From Gordonia namibiensis NBRC 108229 (lineage in GTDB: Bacteria; Actinomycetota; Actinomycetes; Mycobacteriales; Mycobacteriaceae): a stretch of DNA of 64,000 nt. Every line of letters starts with the position of its first letter. The stretch's first letter is position 1. A model generated the notes under the pieces. That model made no database searches. It saw only the letters and a program-made list of their open reading frames with translations, and was not told where the DNA came from. The translations under genes were made by a program, and so were the position numbers. Of this stretch, positions 48,517-57,703 are shown one piece after another. The stretch is taken from the NCBI RefSeq assembly GCF_000298235.1, contig NZ_BAHE01000053.1, forward strand, positions 1 through 64,000, read 5' to 3'.

Positions 48517-49702
48517 CGCCGGCCGCGGGCCGTCGGGGACGGCGTCGTCGCCGGCGCGGACGAGCCGGGGGCAGGGGCTCGTTGCGGCGCTGATTGCGCG
48601 CTGCGGCGGCTTTCTCATAGGCGTTGGGTTCGGTGCGAATGCTGTCGGCCTCGGACTGGGCGAGTCGGGTCGGGTCGGCGGCGAGATCGGCGATCACACC
48701 ACGGGCCATCCGGGCGAGTCGTCGCTCGTCAGAGTACGTGAGGCGACGCGGCAACTCGTGCAACGGCACCCAGGCCACCTCGCTGACTTCGTAGTCGGCA
48801 TCGGACAATTCACCGCCGACACAACGCAGAAGGTAGTGGTGCACGGTCTTGTGGATGCGGCGACCCTCGCTCACGAACCAGTAGTCGATCTTGCCCAGCG
48901 GTGCGACGACCGTGCCCAGGATCCCGGTCTCCTCCTCGACCTCGCGGATCGCGGTCTGCTCGGCGGTCTCACCGGTCTCGATGTGACCCTTGGGCAGCGA
49001 CCACATCATCCGGCCGCGGCGATCCACCCGGCCGATCAGTGCGGCGGACAGTTCGTCGATGGGCAGACCGAGGTCGGAGATGACGAGTCCACCGGCCGAG
49101 GTCTCCCGCACGGTCCGGAGCTTGTCGGTGGCGGTGCGGTCGTTGGACCGGTCGGCGGTGCGGTCCGGCCGTGCGGAGCGGCGTCGGCCCTTGCCGGCCT
49201 TGCCCGTCGCCTGGGACAGGCCCTTGGTGGTGATGGTCGCCGTGACCGTGGCCATGTCGGAGGGCTTCGGCGGCGTCACCTTCGGACGGGCACGGTCGGG
49301 GTCGACGGGGAGCTTCTCCACCGGCTCGGCCTCGACGGGGTCGGGGCAGGCGGGATCGGCGGTACGGGCGCGGACGAGATCGTTCGGCGTGGGCCGCCCG
49401 GTCGACGGCGCCGGTGACGTGGCGGGGTTGTGCTGCTTGTGGGTGCCCGGTTTGTGGCCGTTCTGTTTGGGCCCGTTCTGCTTGGAACCGGACTGCTTGT
49501 GCCCGGCCGCGGCGTGACCGCCGCTGTTGTGCGAGGTGGTTCCGCGACCCTCGCCCTTGCGACGACCTCGACGCCGGCGGCCGCGTCGTGTGCGACGCCC
49601 CTGACCGGCTGGGTTCTGACCTGCTTGTCCGCCGCCGTCCCCATGCGAACCCGACGAGACGTCGCTGACGTCTGAAGGGTTGGTCGAGGAATCGGTGGAC
49701 AC
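48509..49702 (-). CDS. Nudix hydrolase with long basic extensions (MutT4-like)
   Basis: This 397-residue protein has a Nudix domain at about 200-330 with the full box [23 protein letters not shown]. The N-terminal 190 residues are basic and low complexity ([17 protein letters not shown], then [11 protein letters not shown]), and the last 40 are Arg-rich. The domain and place correspond to Rv3908 (mutT4) of M. tuberculosis. Nudix enzymes cleave nucleoside diphosphate-linked substrates; the tails suggest nucleic acid binding, which is inference. The start is GTG at 49702, divergent from pcnA across 191 bases. It heads the Nudix-DUF6049-murJ operon. Confidence 0.85.
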   Translation of the reverse strand: MSTDSSTNPSDVSDVSSGSHGDGGGQAGQNPAGQGRRTRRGRRRRGRRKGEGRGTTSHNSGGHAAAGHKQSGSKQNGPKQNGHKPGTHKQHNPATSPAPSTGRPTPNDLVRARTADPACPDPVEAEPVEKLPVDPDRARPKVTPPKPSDMATVTATITTKGLSQATGKAGKGRRRSARPDRTADRSNDRTATDKLRTVRETSAGGLVISDLGLPIDELSAALIGRVDRRGRMMWSLPKGHIETGETAEQTAIREVEEETGILGTVVAPLGKIDYWFVSEGRRIHKTVHHYLLRCVGGELSDADYEVSEVAWVPLHELPRRLTYSDERRLARMARGVIADLAADPTRLAQSEADSIRTEPNAYEKAAAARNQRRNEPLPPARPRRRRRRPRRPAAGDG

Positions 49703-49893
49703 TCCACGATGCTAGCGGCTGGTCACCTGCAGTTTGCCCGGACGCCTCGTAGTGCGCGGAGGATGTCGACACCGGCAACGGAATGCGCGGACAGGGTGTA
49801 CGACGGATATCGACAGGTGGCCACGACTGGGCCCGTGGTCCGGGCTCCTCCACGGCGTCGAAGCCGCGGGCGACGACGGTAGGGTGGCAAGCC

Positions 49894-51372
49894 GTGAATG
49901 ACTCTTCTCCGTCGGATGTACGGCCGACGGTGTCGGATCCGGACCGCAAGACGCGCCTGCTGGCTGCCGCGGCGATAGCGCTCCGGGAGCTCGACGACGT
50001 CCTGGCTCCCCTCGGGGAGCTGTTCGCGTCGGCCGGTCATGAGTTGTATCTGGTCGGCGGCTCGGTGCGCGATGCGGTTCTGGGCCGGCTGGGCAACGAC
50101 CTGGATTTCACCACCGATGCCCGTCCCGAAGAAGTGTCCCGCCTGCTCAAGGGATGGGCCGACGCCTTCTGGGATGTCGGCATCGAGTTCGGCACGGTCG
50201 GCATCCGCAAGGGTGCGCACCAGATCGAGATCACCACCTTCCGAGCCGACAGCTACGACCAGGTCAGCCGGAATCCCGAGGTCACCTTCGGCGAGACCCT
50301 CGACGACGACCTGATCCGCCGCGACTTCACCGTCAACGCGATGGCCGTACGCATCGGCGCGAAGGGTGCCGAGGACTTCTGCGATCCGCTCGACGGGATG
50401 TCCGCGTTGCTGGCGGGGGTCATCGACACCCCGGCGACCCCGGAGCAGTCCTTCGGCGACGATCCGCTGCGCATGCTGCGGGCCGTCCGCTTCATCTCCC
50501 AGCTCGGATTCCGGCTCGCGCCGCGCGTGTGGCACGCGATCACCGAGATGAACGGCGAGATCGACCGCATCACCGCCGAACGTGTCCGCGCGGAGCTGGA
50601 CAAGCTCATCTGCGGGGAGTTCCCCATCGACGCGATCGACGCGATGGTCGAGACCGGTCTGGCCGAGCGGGTGATGCCCGAGATCCCCGGGATGAAGCTC
50701 ACCATCGACGAGCACCACCAGCACAAGGACGTCTACCAGCATTCGCTGACCGTGCTGAAGCAGGCGATCGACCTCGAGGAGGGCGACCCCGACCTCGTGC
50801 TGCGCTGGGCGGCACTGCTGCACGACATCGGCAAGCCCGCGACCCGACGCCACGAACCCGGCGGCGGGGTCAGCTTCCACCACCACGAGGTGGTCGGCGC
50901 CAAGATGGTGCGCAAGCGGATGCGGGCGCTGAAGTATCCGAAGGCCGTTGTGTCCGACGTCGCGGACCTGGTGTTCCTGCATCTGCGGTTCCACGGGTAC
51001 GGCGACGGCGCCTGGACCGATTCGGCCGTGCGGCGCTATGTCAACGACGCCGGTCCGCTGCTCGATCGGTTGAACAAGCTGGTGCGGGCCGACTGCACGA
51101 CGCGCAACAAGCGACGAGCCCGCCGGTTGCAGCAGAACTACGACAACCTCGAGCAGCGGATCGCGGCGCTCAAGGAAGCCGAGGACCTGGAGAAGGTCCG
51201 ACCCGACCTCGACGGCAACGCGATCATGGAGATGCTCGGTGTGCCGCCCGGGCCGATCGTCGGCCAGGCCTGGCGTCATCTGAAGGAACTGCGGCTGGAC
51301 CGCGGTCCGCTCAGCCACGAGGAGGCCGAACAGGCACTCCGGGAGTGGTGGGCAGCGCGCGGGGAGAAGTAG
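49894..51372 (+). CDS. pcnA: CCA-adding tRNA nucleotidyltransferase/poly(A) polymerase family
   Basis: This 492-residue protein has the nucleotidyltransferase motif GGSVRDAVLGRLGNDLDF, with catalytic aspartates at 69 and 71. LDDDLIRRDFTVNAMAV, the arm region and an HD domain (HDIGK at about 310-314, AALLHDIGKPATR) follow. It repairs or builds the 3' CCA of tRNA. The tRNA-Ile gene in this window lacks an encoded CCA and would need it. GTG at 49894 is preferred over an earlier start whose N terminus has no family support. It matches Rv3907c and lies convergent to the DAG kinase-like gene with a 13-base gap. Confidence 0.93.
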   Translation: MNDSSPSDVRPTVSDPDRKTRLLAAAAIALRELDDVLAPLGELFASAGHELYLVGGSVRDAVLGRLGNDLDFTTDARPEEVSRLLKGWADAFWDVGIEFGTVGIRKGAHQIEITTFRADSYDQVSRNPEVTFGETLDDDLIRRDFTVNAMAVRIGAKGAEDFCDPLDGMSALLAGVIDTPATPEQSFGDDPLRMLRAVRFISQLGFRLAPRVWHAITEMNGEIDRITAERVRAELDKLICGEFPIDAIDAMVETGLAERVMPEIPGMKLTIDEHHQHKDVYQHSLTVLKQAIDLEEGDPDLVLRWAALLHDIGKPATRRHEPGGGVSFHHHEVVGAKMVRKRMRALKYPKAVVSDVADLVFLHLRFHGYGDGAWTDSAVRRYVNDAGPLLDRLNKLVRADCTTRNKRRARRLQQNYDNLEQRIAALKEAEDLEKVRPDLDGNAIMEMLGVPPGPIVGQAWRHLKELRLDRGPLSHEEAEQALREWWAARGEK

Positions 51373-51385
51373 GCGCGAGGACCGG

Positions 51386-52300
51386 TCAGCTCGGCGTCGG
51401 AGGGGTGAACACCTCGATGGCATGCGGGACGGCTTCGAACACCGCGGGCAGTTCACCGACGAGATCGCCGTCGACGGACACCAGCGCCGGCGGATCGCAG
51501 TAGAGCTCGACCTCGGCGCCGCGCATCGTCTGCACCAGCGGATGGTCGATGTGCGTTCCGGTGAACACCTTCGGGAAGACGCGGGCGAGCGTCGGCCGGG
51601 CGAACCGCGGCGGATTCTTCGCGAGGGTGACGTCGAGCTGTCCGTCGGACACCGATGCCTTCGGGGTGATCTTCATGCCGCCGCCGTACGACGTGGTGTT
51701 CCCGATCGCAGCGAAGATGAGGTCGGCCTCGGCGGTCTCGTCGTCGACGCGCACCTGGTAGTGCCGCGAACGCAAGGCGATGAGCTCGAACAGTGCGGCG
51801 ATCGTGTAGCGCGCCTGTCCCCTGGGCCAGCGCATGTCGATGGCGCGGGCGGTCACCGCGGCGTCGAAGCCGGTGGCGGCGACCGTCCCGAACAGAGCGG
51901 TGCGGCCGTCGGGGAAGCTGACGCGGCCCAGGTCGACGGGCCGTCGGTGGCCGTCGAGGATCACCTGGACGGCGTCGGCGGTCTCGAGCGGGATGTGCAG
52001 GTTGCGGGCGAAGTCGTTGCCGCTGCCGGCGGGGATGACGGCGAGGGGCTTGCCCGAACCGATGCTGGCCTCGACCGCGAGCCGGATGGTGCCGTCGCCG
52101 CCTGCGATGGCCAGCACGTCGGTGTCGCCGCGGGCGGCCTTTCCGGCCAGGTCCGCGGCATCGGCCATGTCCTCGCCGACGATGATCTCGACCCCGACGT
52201 TCTGTGCCTTCAGGAGGTCGGCGGCGTTCTGTGCCACGTGTAGACCGGCTCCGTGACGTGCGTACGGACTGGCAACGATGGTGACGTGTCGGATGGTCAT
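51386..52300 (-). CDS. Diacylglycerol kinase-like lipid kinase
   Basis: This 304-residue protein has the DAG kinase catalytic signature AGGDGTIRLAVEASIGSGKPLAVIPAGSGNDFARNL near 65-100. Such cytosolic enzymes phosphorylate diacylglycerol or related lipids using ATP; the yegS/DgkB type is closest. The starting ATG gives the standard N terminus TIRHVTIVASPYARHGAG. It is divergent from a TetR gene, with a 48-base gap that must hold both promoters. The substrate is not deducible. Confidence 0.88.
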   Translation of the reverse strand: MTIRHVTIVASPYARHGAGLHVAQNAADLLKAQNVGVEIIVGEDMADAADLAGKAARGDTDVLAIAGGDGTIRLAVEASIGSGKPLAVIPAGSGNDFARNLHIPLETADAVQVILDGHRRPVDLGRVSFPDGRTALFGTVAATGFDAAVTARAIDMRWPRGQARYTIAALFELIALRSRHYQVRVDDETAEADLIFAAIGNTTSYGGGMKITPKASVSDGQLDVTLAKNPPRFARPTLARVFPKVFTGTHIDHPLVQTMRGAEVELYCDPPALVSVDGDLVGELPAVFEAVPHAIEVFTPPTPS

Positions 52301-52348
52301 CTGGTCGGCCCCCCGCCGATTGTGTGATCCGTTACAGTGTTACACATC

Positions 52349-52930
52349 ATGTCAATCCGTAACGAGGAGATCGGGGATCTCGTTCTGGACGCGGCGAGGG
52401 TCTGCCTGCTGCGTAGCGGCGGCCGCAAGGTGACCGTCTCCGAGGTCGCCCGCCAGGCCGGGGTGAGTCGACCCACCGTCTATCGACGCTGGCCCGACAT
52501 CGCCGAGATCATCCGGGACCTGCTCACCCGCGAGGTTCTCACCATCGTCGACCACGTGCTCGGTGAGCGCGGCGAGCCGCAGGACCTCGACGCACTGGCC
52601 GACCAGGTGGTGACGGTGGTCGGGGCTTTGCGCGACAGCGACCTGATCTCCTCGCTGTGGCGCGAGCAGCGGGACTTCATGGCGCCCTACGTCTTCGAAC
52701 GCCTCGGCACCAGTCAGCAGGGTGTGCTCGCGCTGCTGGCGGACATGCTGGCCCAGGGACAGGGGCGCAGGCAGGTGCGGACCGGTGACGCCAAGCGGAT
52801 GGCGTCGATGGTCCTGCTGATCGCGCAGAGTTTCCTGCAGTCGGGGGCGTTGGTGTCGGACATCCTCGCCGAGGGTTGGAGAACCGAACTCCACGACGTC
52901 ATCGTCGGCTACCTGCGACCGACGCCATGA
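52349..52930 (+). CDS. TetR-family regulator upstream of glpD
   Basis: This 193-residue protein has a TetR helix-turn-helix near 28-50 (KVTVSEVARQAGVSRPTVYRRWPDI). It lies divergent from the lipid kinase gene and 13 bases before glpD, so it may control glycerol/lipid metabolism genes around it. No Shine-Dalgarno precedes the ATG at 52349, and a TACAGT element ends 11 bases upstream, so the mRNA may be leaderless. An in-frame GTG at 52337 is the alternative. The repeated GTTACA in the promoter could be its operator. Confidence 0.85.
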   Translation: MSIRNEEIGDLVLDAARVCLLRSGGRKVTVSEVARQAGVSRPTVYRRWPDIAEIIRDLLTREVLTIVDHVLGERGEPQDLDALADQVVTVVGALRDSDLISSLWREQRDFMAPYVFERLGTSQQGVLALLADMLAQGQGRRQVRTGDAKRMASMVLLIAQSFLQSGALVSDILAEGWRTELHDVIVGYLRPTP

Positions 52931-52943
52931 GGGGGTCCATCTG

Positions 52944-54482
52944 ATGGCCACATTGTCCGTTCGGACCCGCAGTCGCGCGCTCGAGTCGATGGCGTCGAGT
53001 GCCGCGCCTCTCGATCTGCTGGTGGTCGGCGGTGGGATCACCGGCGTCGGAGTCGCTCTCGATGCCGCCACCCGTGGCCTGCGCGTCGCTCTCGTCGAGC
53101 AGGGCGATCTGGCCACCGGTACCTCCCGGTGGAGCAGCAAGCTCGTTCACGGTGGCCTCCGGTACCTCGCCAAGGGCGACCTGCGGATCGCCCGGGAGAG
53201 CGCCGTCGAACGCCATCACCTGATGACATCCATTGCACCGCACCTGATATCACCGCTCCGGCAGATCCTCCCCGACCGCGGCGAACGGCAGAGCTCGGTG
53301 CTGCGCGTCGGGATGCGTGCGGCGGATCTGTTGCGCCGCAACGCCGGAACGCCGAGCGCGTTGCTGCCTCCGCCTTCGCGGTTGTCGGTCATGGAGACCC
53401 TGGGCCGCTGCCCGACGCTGTCACCGGTCGGACTCCGCGGCGGCATCTCGACGACCGACGGACAGCTGATCGACGACGCGCGGCTCGTCGTCGCCGTGGC
53501 GCGCACCGCAGCCGCCTACGGCGCATTGATCTGTACGTACACCCGCGCCGACCGGGTCGACGGTCGCGGCGCCACGCTCACCGATGTGTTCACGGGCGAG
53601 AGCTTCGACGTCGGCGCGCGGATGGTCGTGAACGCCACCGGTGTCTGGTCCGGCTCGGTCGACGACTCGATCGCCGTCCAGCCCAGCCGCGGAACACACC
53701 TCGTCGTCGATGCGGCGACCCTGGGCAACCCGACCGCCGCGTTGACCGTTCCGGTCGGAAAGTCGTTGTCCCGGTTCGTCTTCGCGTTGCCCGCACAGTT
53801 GGGTCGTGTCTACATCGGGATCACCGACGTCGCGGCGCCCGGAGCGATCCCCGATGTCCCCACCCCCGACGACTCCGAGATCGACTTCCTGCTCGACGCG
53901 ATCAACCCCGCGCTGACCCGGTCCCTCGACCGTTCCGACATCATCGGCGTCTACGCCGGTCTGCGGCCGCTCGTCGATGAGCGCGGCACCGCCGGTGCCG
54001 AGTCCGACGGCCTCGCCGATGTCTCGCGCCGGCACCACATCCGGGTTCGCGGTGATGGACTGGTGACCGTGCTCGGCGGCAAGCTCACGACCTATCGGCG
54101 AATGGCCGAGGACGCAGTCGACGCCGCGCTGGCCACCACCGATCTGACCGCGGGTGAATGCGTCACCACCACGACCGCGCTGGTCGGAGCCTTGCGCGAC
54201 CAACGTGAACAGGGTCTCCCGGCGTCACTGGTGGCGCGTTTCGGCGGGGAGGCCCCGACGGTTGTCGAGACGGCCACGGTGGACCGGCCACTGGATCCGA
54301 TCGCCCCCGGCATCGACGTCACCCGCGCCGAGATCGAGTTCGCGGTCACCCACGAAGGCGCGGTCGGCGTCGACGACGTCCTACATCGGCGGACACGCAT
54401 CGGCCTGGTCCAGCGGGACGCCGACCTGACCCGACCGGAGATCGAGAAAATCGTGACGCAGGTGCTTCCCACCGCCGGTTGA
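52944..54482 (+). CDS. glpD: Glycerol-3-phosphate dehydrogenase (FAD-dependent)
   Basis: This 512-residue flavoprotein has the FAD motif LLVVGGGITGVGVALDAATRG near 25-45, the GlpD signature ATGTSRWSSKLVHGGLRYL near 56-74 and a C-terminal regulatory-like domain. It oxidises sn-glycerol 3-phosphate to dihydroxyacetone phosphate at the membrane and passes electrons to quinone. GAGGGGG precedes the ATG by 8 bases. The stop codon lies inside the first of two tandem intergenic repeats, which also encodes the last residues. Confidence 0.93.
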   Translation: MATLSVRTRSRALESMASSAAPLDLLVVGGGITGVGVALDAATRGLRVALVEQGDLATGTSRWSSKLVHGGLRYLAKGDLRIARESAVERHHLMTSIAPHLISPLRQILPDRGERQSSVLRVGMRAADLLRRNAGTPSALLPPPSRLSVMETLGRCPTLSPVGLRGGISTTDGQLIDDARLVVAVARTAAAYGALICTYTRADRVDGRGATLTDVFTGESFDVGARMVVNATGVWSGSVDDSIAVQPSRGTHLVVDAATLGNPTAALTVPVGKSLSRFVFALPAQLGRVYIGITDVAAPGAIPDVPTPDDSEIDFLLDAINPALTRSLDRSDIIGVYAGLRPLVDERGTAGAESDGLADVSRRHHIRVRGDGLVTVLGGKLTTYRRMAEDAVDAALATTDLTAGECVTTTTALVGALRDQREQGLPASLVARFGGEAPTVVETATVDRPLDPIAPGIDVTRAEIEFAVTHEGAVGVDDVLHRRTRIGLVQRDADLTRPEIEKIVTQVLPTAG

Positions 54483-54520
54483 GTAGGCGAGGAGCGCAGC
54501 GACGAGCCGTATCGAAACCC
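54474..54520. repeat. Intergenic repeat, type 2, copy 1, overlapping the glpD stop
   Basis: This 47-base element begins GCCGGTTGAGTAGGCGAGGA and ends CCGTATCGAAACCC. It is repeated exactly at 54527-54573. The glpD TGA (54480-54482) lies within it. Confidence 0.85.
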
Positions 54521-54526
54521 CCCACT

Positions 54527-54573
54527 GCCGGTTGAGTAGGCGAGGAGCGCAGCGACGAGCCGTATCGAAACCC
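54527..54573. repeat. Intergenic repeat, type 2, copy 2
   Basis: This is an identical 47-base copy, 53 bases after copy 1 and ending one base before the stop codon of the convergent EgtE-like gene. Confidence 0.85.
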
Positions 54574-55665
54574 TCAGTAACCCATGGTGCGCAATGCATC
54601 TGCGAGACGGTCGAGGTCTTCGCGCTGCACGTCGAGATGCGGGCTGAGGCGTAGGACAGGGGTCTCGGTGGCCAGGGGTGCGCGCCAGGTGTCGGCCGCG
54701 GTGACCAGGAGGCCGAGGGAGAGCAGCTTCTCCCGCGCGGCGGCGACGTCCTCGAACTGCCACCCGGGCGGCGGCGCGAGGGTGACGATCGCCGACGGCT
54801 CGTCGAGCGGTTCGACGACCTCCCAGCTCGCGATGCCGTGCAGCCGCTCGCGGGTGACCCTGCCGATCGTCGCCAGTTCGCGGAACACCCGCTGCTGCCC
54901 GATGTCGAGCAGCTCGCGAACTGCGATCCCGAGGCCGAGGCGGCCGGCGATGAACGCGTCGGATCCGTCGATCTCGACCGGTCGCAGGGAGTCTCGGCGT
55001 ACCGCGACGAACCCCACTCCGCGCGGGCCGGTCAGCCATTTGCGGCTGGTGCCGTAGACGACGTCGGCGCCGGTCACGGTGGGTACATGTCCGACCGACT
55101 GGGCCATGTCGACGACCACCGGCACGCCGACGCGGTGGGCGAGTTCGACGATCCGCGCGACCGGCTGTACCGCACCCGACATCGACCCGATGTGGCAGAT
55201 GTGGATGAAGTCGGGCTGCTCGAACTGCAGCATGTTCTCGAGTGCATCGGTGTCGACGTGGCCGTAGACGTCGGCGTCGGGCATCGTGCGGACGGCGTAA
55301 CCGCGACGTTCGAACTCCTCGAGGTTGGGGCCGAACTCGTTCTTCGCCACCCACACCGTCGAGGTGACGGGGAGACTCCAGTTGGTGAGCAGGGCACGCA
55401 GGGCCGCGCGGGCGCTCTCGCGGAAGATGATCTCGTTCGGGGTGTGCCCGATCAGGGCGGCCAGATTGCGTGTGTCGCGGGCGATTTCCTCGGCACGGTC
55501 GTCGGCGGCCACATAGGACCCGCGTTCGGTCTCACGCCACAGATGGGCGGTCATCGCACCGATCACGCCGTACGACGACCGTCCGGCGGATGCGGAGTCG
55601 AGATGCGCGAGGGCGGGTTTCAGCCGCGCTGCATGCCATTGCTCGCCGAGGTCGCTGACGTACAT
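54574..55665 (-). CDS. Class V aminotransferase, EgtE-like PLP lyase
   Basis: This 363-residue protein is a fold-type I PLP enzyme. HLDSASAGRSSYGVIGAM marks the N terminus, VVVDMAQSVGHVPTV carries the PLP-binding Asp and the Gln/His region, and the Schiff-base Lys is in YGTSRKWLTGPRGVGFV near 228. The pattern resembles EgtE, the beta-lyase that completes ergothioneine, but none of egtA-D are adjacent, so the substrate is uncertain. It is convergent to glpD and ends one base after the second intergenic repeat. Confidence 0.75.
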   Translation of the reverse strand: MYVSDLGEQWHAARLKPALAHLDSASAGRSSYGVIGAMTAHLWRETERGSYVAADDRAEEIARDTRNLAALIGHTPNEIIFRESARAALRALLTNWSLPVTSTVWVAKNEFGPNLEEFERRGYAVRTMPDADVYGHVDTDALENMLQFEQPDFIHICHIGSMSGAVQPVARIVELAHRVGVPVVVDMAQSVGHVPTVTGADVVYGTSRKWLTGPRGVGFVAVRRDSLRPVEIDGSDAFIAGRLGLGIAVRELLDIGQQRVFRELATIGRVTRERLHGIASWEVVEPLDEPSAIVTLAPPPGWQFEDVAAAREKLLSLGLLVTAADTWRAPLATETPVLRLSPHLDVQREDLDRLADALRTMGY

Positions 55666-55751
55666 AGGGCCTCAACCTACCGGGTACGGACGTGCCCGGT
55701 CACACGCCGGGGGCGATGTGGCATGGGATCGATGGAACCGCCCGGGGTGGT

Positions 55752-55773
55752 CCATGCGTCCAAGAACGCATGG
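55752..55773. promoter_or_regulatory. Inverted repeat covering the start of the Asp-rich gene
   Basis: CCATGCGT at 55752 and ACGCATGG at 55766 form an 8-bp stem with a 6-base loop; the right arm contains the ATG at 55770. It may be an operator or a hairpin hiding the start codon. Confidence 0.45.
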
Positions 55774-56309
55774 ACCCGGTGATCGAGTATTTCTTCGGGC
55801 CCGGCGACGGTTCGACGACCCGCTGGTCCTCCCCTGCCGACGCCGTTCTCGGCGATTCCGGGCCCGACGCGGTCAGCCTCGACTTCGACGGTGACGGCCG
55901 TCGGGACGACGCGATGTGGGACACCGACGCCGATGGCATCGCCGACGTGGCGGCGCTCGACACCGACGACGACGGCGAGCCGGATGCCTTCTACCGCGAC
56001 TCCGGTGCCGGGTTGTGGGACCGGGCCGCCGATCCCGCCGCCACGGGTGGTGAACCGGGCGCCCGTTCCCCCGCGCCCGGCGACGGGTCGGGCGAGAGAG
56101 CCCTGAACCTCGATCTCGATGCGGACGGGGCCACCGACATCGAGCTGGTGGGTGCGGAGAAGGGAGGTCGGCTCACGGCCGAGCGCCTGTATGTCGACGC
56201 CGACGGGGACGGAGTGGCGGACACGGTGCTCGTGGACCTGAACGGGGACGGGGTGGCCGACGCGGCCTACGAGAAGCGCGATCCGCGGTTCATGCGGCGG
56301 GGTCGGTGA
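55770..56309 (+). CDS. Aspartate-rich repeat protein with Ca2+-binding-like motifs
   Basis: This 179-residue protein contains repeated DxDxDG-like segments: DFDGDGRRDDAMWDTDADGIAD, DTDDDGEPD, LDLDADGATDIE, DADGDGVADTVLVDLNGDGVAD. These resemble the calcium loops of thrombospondin type 3/dockerin-like repeats. There is no signal peptide or transmembrane helix. The function is unknown; calcium binding is inferred. ATG at 55770 is preferred; an earlier GTG at 55692 would add 26 residues. The end overlaps the convergent MFS gene by 20 bases. Confidence 0.7.
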   Translation: MDPVIEYFFGPGDGSTTRWSSPADAVLGDSGPDAVSLDFDGDGRRDDAMWDTDADGIADVAALDTDDDGEPDAFYRDSGAGLWDRAADPAATGGEPGARSPAPGDGSGERALNLDLDADGATDIELVGAEKGGRLTAERLYVDADGDGVADTVLVDLNGDGVADAAYEKRDPRFMRRGR

Positions 56310-57639
56310 CCGCCTGCTGTCCGGCGGCGGGTTCGCCGGTCACCTCGGCGCGGTTGTACAAGGCGCGGACCGTCACCATGCCGACCAGGTAGATGACCAC
56401 ACCGAGGACGACGAGCACGGTGGCATGACCGTCGACGGGGATAGCCAGCGCCGCCACGGTGACCGCGCCGACGTAGGCCATGTTGAAGACCGCGTCCTGC
56501 ACGGAGAACACCTGACCGCGCACCGCGTCGCCGACGTCGACCTGCATTGCGACGTCGCCGCACAGCTTCGCGACCTGACCGATCAGGCCGAGCACAAAGG
56601 CCGACCCGCAGATCACCGCGAAGTGGAATCCCAGGACGGTCACCTCGGCGACGGCTCCGACGCCCAGCGCGCACATCAGGGTGAGGTACCGGCCGACGCG
56701 TGCCACCGCGAGCGGGGTGACCACTGCGGCGAGGAGGGCGCCGGCTCCGGTGAAGCCGATGACGAGGCTGACGCGATCGAGCCCGTCGCCCGGTCCCATC
56801 TGCCGGGTCAGCACGAGGATCATGAGGGTGTTCATGCCGAACACCAGGCGGTGGGCGCCGATGGCCGACAGTGCGGCCGCCACCGTCTTATGAGAAGCCA
56901 CGGCCCGGGCGCCGTGCCACAGGCCGACCGAGACGGCATGGAACGCCGACTTCCCCGGATCGTCGGGTTCGTCGGGACCCAATTGCAGCGGCCGGAATCC
57001 GTGCGCCAGACCTCCGGACACGACGGCCAGCACGATGCCGGCCAGCATGGTGAGCGCACTGCCCGAGTTGTCGTCGCCGAAGATGGCTCGCAGGCCCAGC
57101 GTGATACCGAGGCCGACGCTGAGCATCGCGCCGCCGAGCGTCGTGAACAACGCGTTGATGGCCACGATCACCTCACGTTTGGCCACGTGCGGGAGCCCGG
57201 CGGACAGACCTGCGGCCACGAACCGACTCGCACCTGTGGCGGCGAGCGCCGAGATCAGCACCACGAGGTCGGGTGCACCGGATGCGACCGCGATCGCGAC
57301 GAGTCCGATGATGGCGCCGCGCAACAGGTTCGCGTAGAGCAGCACATTGCGTCGGTCCCAGTGATCGAGCAACGCCCCGGCGAACGGGCCGATGAGCGAA
57401 TAGGGCAGCAGCAGCACCGCGAGACCGCCCGCGACGGCCAGTGGATCCGCGTGGCGTTCGGGGTTGAAGAGGATGCTCCCGACGAGTGCCGCCTGGAAGA
57501 TCCCGTCCGTGACCTGACTCGAGAGACGGACGAACAGCAACCGTCCCAGACCCGGTGAGTGACGGAGCGAATCGAGGAACACCGACCACCCGCGGCGGTG
57601 GCTCACCTCGGTGCTGTTCACCCGTTCAAGCGTACTCAC
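56290..57639 (-). CDS. MFS transporter (Rv0037c-like)
   Basis: This 449-residue protein has about 12 hydrophobic segments, including GGLAVLLLPYSLIGPFAGALLDHWDRRN, the conserved MFS loop 2-3 region. It resembles Rv0037c of M. tuberculosis, which lies next to the UPF0301 gene as here. The substrate is unknown. GTG at 57639 is preferred; the frame stays open upstream for 85 more codons of Pro/Ser-rich sequence without support. It is divergent from the UPF0301 gene across 64 bases. Confidence 0.82.
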   Translation of the reverse strand: MSTLERVNSTEVSHRRGWSVFLDSLRHSPGLGRLLFVRLSSQVTDGIFQAALVGSILFNPERHADPLAVAGGLAVLLLPYSLIGPFAGALLDHWDRRNVLLYANLLRGAIIGLVAIAVASGAPDLVVLISALAATGASRFVAAGLSAGLPHVAKREVIVAINALFTTLGGAMLSVGLGITLGLRAIFGDDNSGSALTMLAGIVLAVVSGGLAHGFRPLQLGPDEPDDPGKSAFHAVSVGLWHGARAVASHKTVAAALSAIGAHRLVFGMNTLMILVLTRQMGPGDGLDRVSLVIGFTGAGALLAAVVTPLAVARVGRYLTLMCALGVGAVAEVTVLGFHFAVICGSAFVLGLIGQVAKLCGDVAMQVDVGDAVRGQVFSVQDAVFNMAYVGAVTVAALAIPVDGHATVLVVLGVVIYLVGMVTVRALYNRAEVTGEPAAGQQAVTDPAA

Positions 57640-57703
57640 CGACGGGGTGAGCTCCCTCGGCTGTGCCGACCCCGGGACTCGACGGACGTGCGATGATGGC
57701 TGA

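Noticed and set aside
54474-54573. CRISPR-like array of two repeats
   Set aside because: Only two copies, 6 bases apart, with no spacers or cas genes; the core also occurs at distant loci, so it is an intergenic repeat family.
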